Shown here piece by piece: positions 1 through 7,700 of a stretch of 64,000 bases of DNA. The position numbers and the translations under genes are program-made. This stretch comes from Miltoncostaea sp963823515 (GTDB taxonomy: Bacteria; Actinomycetota; Thermoleophilia; Miltoncostaeales; Miltoncostaeaceae). Position 1 is the first letter of the stretch. Every line of letters begins with the position of its first letter. The stretch is taken from assembly GCA_963823515.1 (NCBI GenBank), contig CAWGMB010000011.1, forward strand, positions 68,564-132,563, written 5' to 3'. Under the pieces are notes generated by a model. That model did no database searches. It had not been told where the DNA came from and worked only from the letters and a program-made list of their open reading frames with translations.

Positions 1-143
1 CGGAGGCGCGCGTGGTGATGTGCTCGGCGATGGGCCAGCAGTCGATGGTGATCGAATCGATCCAGGCCGGGGCGCGCGACTTCATCGTCAAGCCCTTCCA
101 GCCCGAGCGCGTGCTCGAGGCCGTCCAGAAGGCCCTGGCCTAG
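1..143 (+). CDS. cheY: CheY-like response regulator, C-terminal end (cut by window edge)
   Basis: The window opens inside this gene. The readable frame starts at base 3 and ends with TAG at 141-143, giving the last 46 residues of a single-domain receiver. The conserved Ser of SAMGQQ and the Lys-Pro pair of IVKPFQ are visible; the phospho-accepting Asp lies outside the window. All 143 bases are identical to the 3' end of the complete cheY at 4992-5351, and identity stops at the stop codon. The gene sits directly upstream of cheB, so cheY copies bracket cheB-cheR-cheA-cheD. If the window edge is also a contig edge, an assembly overlap could mimic this duplication. Confidence 0.85.
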   Translation, partial: EARVVMCSAMGQQSMVIESIQAGARDFIVKPFQPERVLEAVQKALA

Positions 144-200
144 TGCCCTGTCCGGCGAAGTCCGCCCGGCGGACACCGCACTAGCTCCGGCGGGCCGGGA

Positions 201-1274
201 ATGCCTTCCACGGGATCCCGGGGGCCTCGCGTCCTCGTCTGCGACGACTCGCCCTTCCAGCGGCGCGTGATCATCGACATGCTGGTCAACGGAGGCCTCA
301 CGGTCGTCGGCGAGGCCCGCGACGGCATCGAGCTCGTCGAGAGGGCCGTCGCCCTCGAGCCGGACGTCATCACGCTCGACGTCGAGATGCCGCGCCGCAA
401 CGGGCTCGAGGGCCTGCGCGAGCTGATGAGGGTGCGCCCCACACCGGTGGTCATGGTCTCCGCCCTGGCGGGCGGGAGCAGCGCCGAGGCCTCGGCCGCC
501 CTCGCCGCGGGCGCCCTCGACGTCGTCGAGAAGCCCGCCCAGCGGCTCTCCCGCCAGAGCTGGGGCGCGACCCGCGACGAGATGGTCGCCAAGGTCCGCT
601 CCGCCGCAGCGGCCCGCGCGGCCGTCCTGTCGCGCCCGGTGCGCGCGTCCGTCCCGAGCCCGCATCTCGCGTCGCGCGCCTCCGACAGCGGCGGCAACCT
701 CGTCATCATCGCGACCTCGACCGGGGGGCCGAGGGCCCTCCACTCGGTGGTGCCGCATCTCCCCTCGCCGCTCGGCAGCGGCGTCCTGATCGTGCAGCAC
801 ATGCCCGCAGGCTTCACCAAGCCACTCGCGGCCCAGCTGGACGAGAGGTCGAACCTGGTCGTCCGCGAGGCCGACGGCGTCGACGCGATCCGCCCCGACA
901 CCGCGCTGGTCGCGCCGGGCGGCTCGCACCTCGAGGTCACCGAGCGCGGTCGCGTGCGCCTCTCGCAGGCTCCGCCGATCGGCGCCCTGCGCCCGCGTGC
1001 CGACGTCACGATCGAGAGCGCCGCCCTCCACTACGGATCCCGGATCACGCTGATCGTGCTCACCGGGATGGGCGAGGACGGCCTGGCCGGCGCCCGCGCC
1101 GTGCGTGCCGCCGGCGGCACGATCCTCGTCGAGGACGAGACCACCTGCGTCGTCTGGGGGATGCCACGCTCGGTCGAGGAGGCGGGCCTCGCCGACTCCG
1201 TCGTCCCGCTCGGCGCCATGCCGCTCGCCATCTCCGAGGCCGTCAGGCCGGGCGCGACGGCCACCGTCCGATGA
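201..1274 (+). CDS. cheB: Chemotaxis protein-glutamate methylesterase CheB
   Basis: This two-domain protein of 357 residues should demethylate, and possibly deamidate, glutamates on chemoreceptors in the cytoplasm when phosphorylated by CheA. The receiver domain (about 10-125) has the acidic pair D15/D16, phospho-acceptor D60 in ITLDVEMP and K111. The C-terminal esterase domain (about 165-350) shows the catalytic triad S173 in ATSTGGP, H200 in VQHMPAGF and D293 in GMGEDG. Length matches the family. The ATG at 201 has only a weak upstream purine run (cgggccggga). cheR follows after 25 bp, so the two antagonistic adaptation enzymes are adjacent. Confidence 0.95.
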   Translation: MPSTGSRGPRVLVCDDSPFQRRVIIDMLVNGGLTVVGEARDGIELVERAVALEPDVITLDVEMPRRNGLEGLRELMRVRPTPVVMVSALAGGSSAEASAALAAGALDVVEKPAQRLSRQSWGATRDEMVAKVRSAAAARAAVLSRPVRASVPSPHLASRASDSGGNLVIIATSTGGPRALHSVVPHLPSPLGSGVLIVQHMPAGFTKPLAAQLDERSNLVVREADGVDAIRPDTALVAPGGSHLEVTERGRVRLSQAPPIGALRPRADVTIESAALHYGSRITLIVLTGMGEDGLAGARAVRAAGGTILVEDETTCVVWGMPRSVEEAGLADSVVPLGAMPLAISEAVRPGATATVR

Positions 1275-1299
1275 GCCGCCCTCACCTGCGAGGAGACCG

Positions 1300-2115
1300 A
1301 TGAGCACCGCTTCCCGTACCCCCGGCTCGCGCGTCGGCCCCGACTACGAGCGCTTCTGCAGCGGCGTCAAGAGCCTCACCGCGATCGACCTGTCGCAGTA
1401 CCGCCGCGCTCAGATGGAGCGCCGGCTGCGCACCTTCGCGCGCCGCTCGGGGCACGACGACCTCGACTCCTACCTCGTGATCCTCACGCACGACGACGCC
1501 GCGCGCGCCGCGTTCCTCGATCACATGACGATCAACGTCTCGGAGCTCTTCCGGAATCCCGACCGCTTCGTCGAGCTCGAGAAGGAGTACGTCCCGGCGC
1601 TGTTGGCCGACTCCCCCGCGCGCGGCCTGCGCGTCTGGAGCGCCGGGTGCTCGTACGGGGCGGAGCCCTACACCCTCGGGATCCTCCTCGGGGAGGCCGC
1701 TCCGCGCCGGCGCCACGAGCTGGTCGCCACGGACATCGACGAGACCATCCTCGCCCGTGCCCGCGACGGGATCTTCTCCGAGCAGGATCTCGCCAACGTC
1801 TCGCTCGAGCGCCGCGGGACGTGGTTCGAGAAGTTGCCCGACGGCGGCTGGCGGGCGGTCGAGAAGCTGCGCTCGGCGGTGCGGTTCTCCCGCCTGGACC
1901 TGCTCGCCGACCCGTATCCCGCCACCCGCGACCTGATCCTCTGCCGCAACGTCGTCATCTACTTCAACGACGACGCCAAGGAGCGCATCTACGAGCGCTT
2001 CTTCGAGGCCCTGCGCCCGGGTGGCGTCCTCTTCATCGGGTTGACCGAGCGGGTGAACGACTCCGGCCGCCTCGGCTGGGAGCGCCCCGGCGCCTTCTTC
2101 TACCGGCGCCCATGA
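1300..2115 (+). CDS. cheR: Chemotaxis protein methyltransferase CheR
   Basis: CheR methylates receptor glutamates using S-adenosylmethionine, opposing CheB. The 271-residue product has the N-terminal helical CheR domain, with the DHMTINVSELFRNP stretch typical of the family, followed by the SAM-binding fold with AGCSYGAEPYTL (motif I) and CRNVVIYF (motif IV region). The frame stays open upstream to 1105, inside cheB, but the ATG at 1300 is preceded by GAGGAG at the right distance and begins just before the conserved domain, so I choose it. No receptor gene lies in the window, so its substrate must be encoded elsewhere. Confidence 0.95.
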   Translation: MSTASRTPGSRVGPDYERFCSGVKSLTAIDLSQYRRAQMERRLRTFARRSGHDDLDSYLVILTHDDAARAAFLDHMTINVSELFRNPDRFVELEKEYVPALLADSPARGLRVWSAGCSYGAEPYTLGILLGEAAPRRRHELVATDIDETILARARDGIFSEQDLANVSLERRGTWFEKLPDGGWRAVEKLRSAVRFSRLDLLADPYPATRDLILCRNVVIYFNDDAKERIYERFFEALRPGGVLFIGLTERVNDSGRLGWERPGAFFYRRP

Positions 2116-2207
2116 GGGGCGGGTCCGCCCGCGATCCGGGGCGGACGACGCCATGACGATCGCCGGCGGCGCACCCCGTGCGGTCTCGCGGCTCGCCGCG
2201 ACGCGTC

Positions 2208-2234
2208 TAAAGACACCCCCTGCGACGCCGATAG
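2208..2234 (+). promoter_or_regulatory. Sigma-28 (FliA/SigD)-type promoter for cheA-cheD
   Basis: TAAAGACA, 11 bases, then GCCGATAG. This is close to the established flagellar sigma-28 consensus TAAAGTTT-N11-GCCGATAA, with correct spacing. TAAAG is rare in such G+C-rich DNA, which makes the match more telling. It lies 115 bp before the chosen cheA GTG in a 233-bp gap after cheR, so cheA-cheD could be transcribed as part of the motility regulon independently of cheB-cheR. Confidence 0.75.
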
Positions 2235-2348
2235 AGAAGCCGCGGGACATGGGGGTGTGAGCCTCCGGACCGGGCCGGGATCCGCCTCCGGGCCGTCCCG
2301 TCCGCGCCCCCTGTCCGGCCGGTGCGGAATCGAGAGGAGAACCACCGC

Positions 2349-4397
2349 GTGGACACTTCCGAGTATCTCGGCCTCTTCCTGGACGAGAGCCGGGAGAGCC
2401 TTCAGGCCCTCAACGCCTCTCTCCTCGACCTCGAGCGCGACCCCGCCGACCCGGAGCCGCTCGGCGTCATCTTCCGCGTCGCGCACTCCCTCAAGGGGAT
2501 GAGCGCGACGATGGGCTTCCAGGCGATGGCCCGCCTCACGCACCGCATGGAGGAGGTCCTCGCCGCAATGCGCGACGGCGGGGCCCCCGTGACCCCCGCC
2601 ATCAGCGACGCCCTCTTCGCCTGCCTCGACACGCTGCAGGAGATGGTCGATCGCGTGGCCGGGGGCGACGCCCGGGAGGTCGACGCCTCCTCGGTGATGG
2701 AGCGTCTCGACGCGGTCGCCAACGTGTCCGCCGGCCCCGGCGCCCCAGCCCCGGGGCAGGCCGCCGCCACGCCGGCAGCGCCTACCGGCACGACTGCGCT
2801 CCGCGACGAGGTGCACATGCTCGTCGGCGACGCCCGCGAGCACGGCCTGGTCGTCCTCCGCATCCGGGTCGTCTTCGCCGAGGGCTGCCGGCTGGCGGCC
2901 GCGCGCGCCGTCATGGTCGCGCGGGCGCTCGAGTCGTGCGGCGACCTGATCGCGAGCGAGCCCGCCGCCGAGAGCATCCAGGCCGGGGAGGTGGAGGGCG
3001 GCGTGTCTCTGTGGATCGCCGCCGAGCGCGGCTGCGATGCCGACGACGTCCGCACTCGCGCCCTCGGCGTGAGCGAGGTCGCCTTCTGCGAGGTCGATCA
3101 GCTCGACGACCCGGCGGAGCAGACGGCCGAGGTCGCCCGGCCCGCTCCCCCCGCCGGACGGGCCCCGGCTCCCCCCGCCGAGGGCCGCGCGCCCCGGGCC
3201 GCCGCGACGACCGTGCGCGTCGGCACCGACCGCCTCGACTCGCTGATGAACCTGATGGGCGAGATGGTGATCCAGCGCACCCGGCTGGCCCGGCTCTGCG
3301 ATCGGCATGGGCTCGCCGATCTGAGCGACGCGGTGGAGGACATGACCCGCGTCGCCAACGACCTGCAGACGCTGATCATGCAGGTGCGGATGATGCCGGT
3401 GGACGCCGTCTTCATGCGCTTCCCGCGCATGGTCCGCGACCTGGCGAACGGCCTCGGCAAGCAGGTCGAGCTGGTGATCCGGGGCGAGGAGACCGAGCTC
3501 GACCGCACGGTGATCGACGGTCTGGGCGACCCGCTCGTCCACATGCTGCGCAACGCGGTCGATCACGGGCTGGAGAAGCCCGAGGACCGCGTCGCCGCGG
3601 GCAAGGACCCCATCGGGACCCTCAGCCTCTCCGCCCGGCACGCCGGCAGCAACGTCGTCATCGAGGTCCGCGACGACGGAGCGGGCATGGACCCGGACGC
3701 CCTTCGTGCGTCGGTGGTCCGCAAGAACCTGATGGACCGGGTCACCGCGGACGCCCTCACCGACGAGGAGGCGCTGCAGCTGGTCTTCATGCCGGGCTTC
3801 TCGACCGCCCAGGTCACCACCGACGTCTCCGGCCGCGGAGTGGGCATGGACGCGGTGCGCACCGCCATCACGGAGCTCAGCGGCGACGTCTCGATCTCGA
3901 GCACGCCGGGCGAGGGCAGCACCTTCACCATCCGGCTCCCCCTCACCCTCGCGATCATCCAGGCCCTGCTGGTCGGTACCGCCGGCGGCGAGGACGAGCC
4001 CGGCCAGGTCTGGGCCGTCCCGCTCGAGGCCATCGAGGAGACGGTCATCGTCGCGCCGGAGCACGCATCGCCGGTCGGTGGACGGCCGTGCGTCGTCCTG
4101 CGGGACGGCCTCGTGCCACTCGTCCGGCTGAGGGATCACCTCCATCCGGGGCGAGGCCCCGGCATCCGGGACACGGACGGCCCCATCACGGTGGTGGTGG
4201 TCCACGCCGGATCGTCGCGCATCGGCCTGGTGGTCGATGATCTCGTCGGAAAGCAGGACATCGTGATCAAGCACCTGCCCGGCTTCCTCGGGGACGTCCC
4301 GGGCGTCGCCGGAGCCACGATCCTCGGAGACGGCTCGGTCGCGCTCATCCTGGACGTGGCCGCCCTGTCGGCGGGCCCCGCGAAGGTCATGGCGTGA
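2349..4397 (+). CDS. cheA: Chemotaxis histidine kinase CheA
   Basis: CheA autophosphorylates on the HPt histidine and passes phosphate to CheY and CheB. The 682-residue protein shows HPt with H46 in RVAHSLKG, a P2-like region about 155-240 after a proline/alanine linker, the P3 dimerization helix (VRVGTDRLDSLMNLMGEM), and the P4 ATPase with N-box HMLRNAVDHGLE, DDGAGMD and GRGVGMDAVR. It ends with a CheW-like P5 domain. I choose GTG 2349 over the in-frame ATG 2322 because GAGAGGAG stands just before it and the protein then starts at the HPt helix (DTSEYLGLF). Its stop overlaps the cheD start by 4 bp. No separate cheW is in the window. Confidence 0.95.
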   Translation: MDTSEYLGLFLDESRESLQALNASLLDLERDPADPEPLGVIFRVAHSLKGMSATMGFQAMARLTHRMEEVLAAMRDGGAPVTPAISDALFACLDTLQEMVDRVAGGDAREVDASSVMERLDAVANVSAGPGAPAPGQAAATPAAPTGTTALRDEVHMLVGDAREHGLVVLRIRVVFAEGCRLAAARAVMVARALESCGDLIASEPAAESIQAGEVEGGVSLWIAAERGCDADDVRTRALGVSEVAFCEVDQLDDPAEQTAEVARPAPPAGRAPAPPAEGRAPRAAATTVRVGTDRLDSLMNLMGEMVIQRTRLARLCDRHGLADLSDAVEDMTRVANDLQTLIMQVRMMPVDAVFMRFPRMVRDLANGLGKQVELVIRGEETELDRTVIDGLGDPLVHMLRNAVDHGLEKPEDRVAAGKDPIGTLSLSARHAGSNVVIEVRDDGAGMDPDALRASVVRKNLMDRVTADALTDEEALQLVFMPGFSTAQVTTDVSGRGVGMDAVRTAITELSGDVSISSTPGEGSTFTIRLPLTLAIIQALLVGTAGGEDEPGQVWAVPLEAIEETVIVAPEHASPVGGRPCVVLRDGLVPLVRLRDHLHPGRGPGIRDTDGPITVVVVHAGSSRIGLVVDDLVGKQDIVIKHLPGFLGDVPGVAGATILGDGSVALILDVAALSAGPAKVMA

Positions 4398-4900
4398 GCA
4401 CCGCGGTCGCCGGCCCGTCGAGGGGGCCGACCGTGAGCATCGGCCAGATCGCCGCGAGCGCCGAATGCGAGACCGTGATCTCCGCGCTCGGCCTCGGGTC
4501 GTGCATCGGGGTGGTGCTCGCCGACCCGCGAGCCCGCGTGGCGGGCATGGCGCACGTCATGCTGCCCCAGTCGGCCGCCACCTCGACGGGACCTCCGGGC
4601 AAGTTCGCCGACACAGCGGTCCCGGCGCTTCTCGACTCCCTCCTCGAGCTCGGGGCCGACCCCGCGCGGCTGGTCGCCAAGATCGCCGGAGGAGCGCAGA
4701 TGTTCGGCGCCGGCTCGGGCGGCAACGCCTTCAACATCGGCGAGCGCAACGCCGATGCGGTCCGGGCCGCGCTGCGTGCCGCCGGCATCCGCGTGCGCGC
4801 CGCCGACGTGGGCGGCAACTCCGGGCGGACGATGCAGGTCACGGTGGGCTCGGGGGCGGTCACCGTCCGCACCGTCGGAGGGGACCCCGTCGAGCTTTGA
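4394..4900 (+). CDS. cheD: Chemoreceptor glutamine deamidase CheD
   Basis: CheD deamidates receptor glutamines and in other bacteria partners with CheC. The 168-residue product carries the CheD core with catalytic Cys37 in LGSCIGV and His54 in GMAHVMLP, plus the family's KIAGGAQMFG and IGERNADAVR segments. GTG 4394 overlaps the cheA stop as GTGA, so translation is coupled. No cheC was found nearby, which leaves open how CheD is controlled here. Confidence 0.93.
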   Translation: MSTAVAGPSRGPTVSIGQIAASAECETVISALGLGSCIGVVLADPRARVAGMAHVMLPQSAATSTGPPGKFADTAVPALLDSLLELGADPARLVAKIAGGAQMFGAGSGGNAFNIGERNADAVRAALRAAGIRVRAADVGGNSGRTMQVTVGSGAVTVRTVGGDPVEL

Positions 4901-4923
4901 GCGGCCCCCTCGACGGCGACCCA

Positions 4924-4950
4924 TCAAGAGCGGCCCGGGGATGCCGATAT
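4924..4950 (+). promoter_or_regulatory. Sigma-28-type promoter for cheY
   Basis: TCAAGAGC, 11 bases, then GCCGATAT, in the 91-bp gap between cheD and cheY. The -10-like half matches the flagellar sigma consensus at seven of eight positions and the spacing is the same as in the cheA promoter at 2208-2234. The element ends 41 bp before the cheY ATG. Confidence 0.65.
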
Positions 4951-4991
4951 CGCCAGAGCCTGCCACTACACGGACTCGCCGAGGATTCCGC

Positions 4992-5351
4992 ATGCCGAGT
5001 GTGTTGATCGCCGATGACGCCGCGTTCATGCGGATGATGATCAAGAACATCCTGACCGACGCCGGCTACGAGATCGTCGGCGAGGCCGAGAACGGGACGG
5101 TCGCGGTGAGCAAGTACCGCGAGCTCAAGCCCGACCTGACCACGATGGACATCACGATGCCCGAGATGGACGGCCTGGCCGCGCTCAAGGAGATCCGCGA
5201 CCAGGACCCGGAGGCGCGCGTGGTGATGTGCTCGGCGATGGGCCAGCAGTCGATGGTGATCGAATCGATCCAGGCCGGGGCGCGCGACTTCATCGTCAAG
5301 CCCTTCCAGCCCGAGCGCGTGCTCGAGGCCGTCCAGAAGGCCCTGGCCTAG
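4992..5351 (+). CDS. cheY: Chemotaxis response regulator CheY
   Basis: A single receiver domain of 119 residues that, when phosphorylated by CheA, should bind the flagellar switch. The acidic pair D8/D9, phospho-acceptor D53 in TTMDITMP, S81 and K103 in IVKPF are all present. The ATG at 4992 has GAGG about 8 bases upstream. The last 143 bp are identical to the cheY end at positions 1-143. It has its own sigma-28-like promoter. The gene order cheY-cheB-cheR-cheA-cheD-cheY suggests duplication of cheY at both ends of the cluster. Confidence 0.93.
   Translation: MPSVLIADDAAFMRMMIKNILTDAGYEIVGEAENGTVAVSKYRELKPDLTTMDITMPEMDGLAALKEIRDQDPEARVVMCSAMGQQSMVIESIQAGARDFIVKPFQPERVLEAVQKALA
5209..5351 (+). 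repeat. cheY: 143-bp direct repeat of cheY 3' end
   Basis: Bases 5209-5351 equal bases 1-143 exactly, including the stop codon. The flanks diverge immediately after TAG. The copy spacing is 5.2 kb and encloses cheB, cheR, cheA and cheD. Perfect synonymous-site identity means a very recent duplication, ongoing gene conversion, or an assembly join. Confidence 0.9.
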
Positions 5352-5462
5352 CTCCGCAACGCGGAGGTTCCCGCCGCGCCGGCGCCGGCCGGAGGGTGCG
5401 CTCGGCGGGTCGGTGCGCTTACAGAGGGGCCTCGACGCCAACCGCGAGAATCGAGGCCCGCC

Positions 5463-5704
5463 ATGTGCCGCAACATCCGCACGCTCCACGACTTCGAGCC
5501 GCCGGCCGAGGACGAGGTGCACGCCGCGGCGCTGCAGTACGTGCGCAAGATCAGCGGCTCCCCAAGCCCTGACGCGCCGTCGAGGCTGTCGCGGCGGCGG
5601 CCCGCCAGCTCCTCGGCGAGCTGACCACAGCCGCGCCCCCCAAGTACCGCCACATCGAGATCGCCACGGCCCGAGACCGATACCAGCGCCGCCAGGCCGC
5701 GTAG
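5463..5704 (+). pseudogene. DUF2277 small protein, frameshifted
   Basis: The start, MCRNIRTLHDFEPP, and the segment AALQYVRKISG are typical of the small DUF2277 family of unknown function. The frame runs to about 5576 and would stop early at about 5622. The expected C-terminal half (VEAVAAAARQLLGELTTAAP and onward) continues in the -1 frame from 5579 to TAG 5702-5704. A single missing base near 5574-5578 (gacgcgccg) restores a family-length protein of about 80 residues. GAGG precedes the ATG. Either the gene is broken or the base is a sequencing error. Confidence 0.7.
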
Positions 5705-5739
5705 CGGGCGCCCGGGGGGCGACCCCCGCCCCCGCCGCG

Positions 5740-5979
5740 GTCGAGTTCCACTGCATCACGATCCTCGGCGTCCAGACCACCGACACCCGCGTCGCGATCC
5801 ACTCGATCGTCGGCTCGTGCGTCTACGGCGTGCTGGCGGCCGAGCTGCTCGTGGTGCGCAACCACGACTTCCCCGGGTGGCTGCTGCCGGTGGCCGGCGG
5901 CACCCCCTTCTCGGCGCCGGCCGTGATGTGACTCACCTCGAGTCTGTGGTACTTCACCGAAGTGCGGTTCGGCTTCTGA
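5740..5979 (+). pseudogene. DUF6529 membrane protein remnant (5' truncated, nonsense codon)
   Basis: One frame reads VEFHCITILG, DTRVAIHSIVGS, YGVLAAELLVVR, FPGWLLPVAGG, then TGA at 5929-5931, and resumes as LTSSLWYFTEVRFGF before TGA 5977-5979. This resembles the C-terminal half of the DUF6529/cytochrome b561-like membrane proteins common in actinobacteria, where a Trp codon would be expected at the internal TGA. The N-terminal half is absent, since DUF2277 lies immediately upstream. Two adjacent decayed genes mark this 650-bp stretch as a gene graveyard. Family assignment rests on recalled motif resemblance. Confidence 0.5.
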
Positions 5980-6018
5980 CACTCTTGCGTCTCGCGCGGG
6001 GGCCGAGGGAGGAGGACC

Positions 6019-6918
6019 ATGACCGGCAGTGCATCCGACCAGCGGCCGGCGGTGGCCGTGCTCGGCCTCGGGATCATGGGCGGCCGGATCGCGGCGCGGC
6101 TGATCGACGCCGGCATCGCGGTCACGGTCTGGAACCGCGACCCGGCCAAGGCGGTCGCGCTGGGCGACCGCGGCGCCGCGGTCGCCGTCGACCCGGTCGC
6201 GGCGGCCGCCGGGTGCCCGGTCGTGGTGATGATGCTCGCCGACGGACCGGCCTCGGAGGAGGTCCTCTGGGCCACGGGCCTCGGCGTGTCCCTCGCGCCC
6301 GGGACGATCGTGGTCGACATGGCCTCGATCCCGGCCCCCTCGGCGCGCGCGCACGCGCGGCGGCTGGCGGAGCGCGGCGTCGCCTATCTCGACGCACCGG
6401 TGTCCGGCGGCGCGCGCGGCGCCCAGGAGGGCTCGCTGACGATCATGGTCGGTGGCGACCGGGCGACCCACGAATCGCTGACCTGGCTGTTCGCACCCCT
6501 CGGGCGCTCGACGCACATCGGCCCCTCGGGCGCCGGGCAGGTGGCCAAGACCGCCAACCAGCTGATCGTCGGGGTCACGATCGGGGCGGTCGCCGAGGCG
6601 CTGCTGCTCGCCGAGTCGGCGGGGGCCGAGCCGGCGGCGGTTCGGGAGGCTCTCCTGGGAGGTTTCGCCGACAGCCGCATCCTGCGCGAGCACGGCGAGC
6701 GGATGCTCTCGGGCGAGTTCTCTCCGGGCGCCCGGGTCGCCACCCAGCTGAAGGACCTGCGGACCGTCGCGGCGCTGGCCGGGGAGGCGGGCGTGAGCCT
6801 GCCACTCGCCGAGTGCGTCACCGAGCTCTACGCGAGCCTCAACGACCAGATCGGTGCCGACCTCGACCACTCGGCGCTGATCCTGGAGCTCCGGCGGCGC
6901 ATCGGGCCGGTCGCGTGA
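6019..6918 (+). CDS. 2-hydroxy-3-oxopropionate (tartronate semialdehyde) reductase family
   Basis: A 299-residue beta-hydroxyacid dehydrogenase that should reduce tartronate semialdehyde to glycerate with NAD(P)H. Visible features are the Rossmann loop VLGLGIMGG near the N-terminus, the substrate loop DAPVSGGARGAQEGSL (126-140) and catalytic K177 in GAGQVAKTANQ. The family also includes 3-hydroxyisobutyrate dehydrogenase. The overlap (GTGA) with a hydroxypyruvate isomerase favours the glyoxylate/tartronate semialdehyde role. GGGAGGAGG lies just before the ATG. No glyoxylate carboligase gene is in the window. Confidence 0.85.
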   Translation: MTGSASDQRPAVAVLGLGIMGGRIAARLIDAGIAVTVWNRDPAKAVALGDRGAAVAVDPVAAAAGCPVVVMMLADGPASEEVLWATGLGVSLAPGTIVVDMASIPAPSARAHARRLAERGVAYLDAPVSGGARGAQEGSLTIMVGGDRATHESLTWLFAPLGRSTHIGPSGAGQVAKTANQLIVGVTIGAVAEALLLAESAGAEPAAVREALLGGFADSRILREHGERMLSGEFSPGARVATQLKDLRTVAALAGEAGVSLPLAECVTELYASLNDQIGADLDHSALILELRRRIGPVA

Positions 6919-7700
6919 TCCGCCTCTCGGCGCACCTCGGCACGCTCTTCGGCGAGCTGGACCCGCTCGCGCGCCCCGCCGCGGCCCGGGCGGCGGGCTT
7001 CGCGGAGGTCGAGACCTGGTGGCCACCCGCACCGGCGGCCGACGACTGGATCGAGGCCGTGCGCGCTGCGGGCGCGCGCGCGGTGCTCGTGAACGCCGAC
7101 GGGGGCGACCTCGCCGCCGGCGAGCGCGGGTACTGCAACGTGCCCGGGCGCGAGGAGGACGTCGTCGCGGCGGTCGCCGAGGCGGCCCGCGTGGCGGTCG
7201 CCTGCGGCGGGGACGCGGTCAACCTCCTCGTGGGCCGGCTCGAGGGTGAGCGGCCCGCGGCCGCTCAGCGCGCGCTGGCGGCCGAGGTGGTGCGTGCAGC
7301 CGCCGGCGAGGCCGCCCGGCGAGGGGCGCGGATCGTAGTGGAGCACCTCAACGCCCTCGACGTGGACGGCCCCCTGCTGCCGACCCCCGCCGAGGCGGCC
7401 GCCTTCGTGCAAGCGGTCGACCACGACGCGGTGCGGCTGCTCTACGACGCCTACCACGCGGCGCGGGCCGGGCTGGACCCCGTCGCCGAGGTCGACCGGG
7501 TGGCCGACCTGATCGGGCACGTGCAGTACGCCGACAGCCCCGGGCGGGGGGCGCCCGGGACCGGGGGGGTCAACCTCTGGGCCCTGGCCGAGCGACTGGA
7601 GGCCCGCGGGTATGCGGGGCCGATCGGCCTGGAGTTCGTCCCGGCCGGGTCGTCGGCCGACGCGCTCGCCGCGATCCGCCGCGCCGAGGGCGGCGCGTGA
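6915..7700 (+). CDS. hyi: Hydroxypyruvate isomerase
   Basis: A TIM-barrel isomerase (xylose isomerase-like, 261 residues) interconverting hydroxypyruvate and tartronate semialdehyde. Two glutamates, E143 in VVEHLNALD and E240 in GLEFVPAG, fall at the same residue numbers as the catalytic pair known for E. coli Hyi. The segment LLYDAYHAAR is also family-typical. GTG 6915 overlaps the reductase stop by 4 bp and the gene ends in a 4-bp overlap with the next GTG, so three genes are coupled. Its neighbour supplies the next step to glycerate. Confidence 0.88.
   Translation: MIRLSAHLGTLFGELDPLARPAAARAAGFAEVETWWPPAPAADDWIEAVRAAGARAVLVNADGGDLAAGERGYCNVPGREEDVVAAVAEAARVAVACGGDAVNLLVGRLEGERPAAAQRALAAEVVRAAAGEAARRGARIVVEHLNALDVDGPLLPTPAEAAAFVQAVDHDAVRLLYDAYHAARAGLDPVAEVDRVADLIGHVQYADSPGRGAPGTGGVNLWALAERLEARGYAGPIGLEFVPAGSSADALAAIRRAEGGA

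Noticed and set aside
2100..4274. Very long minus-strand open frame opposite cheA
   Set aside because: Shadow of G/C-biased third positions; no family motifs, while the plus strand encodes a full CheA.
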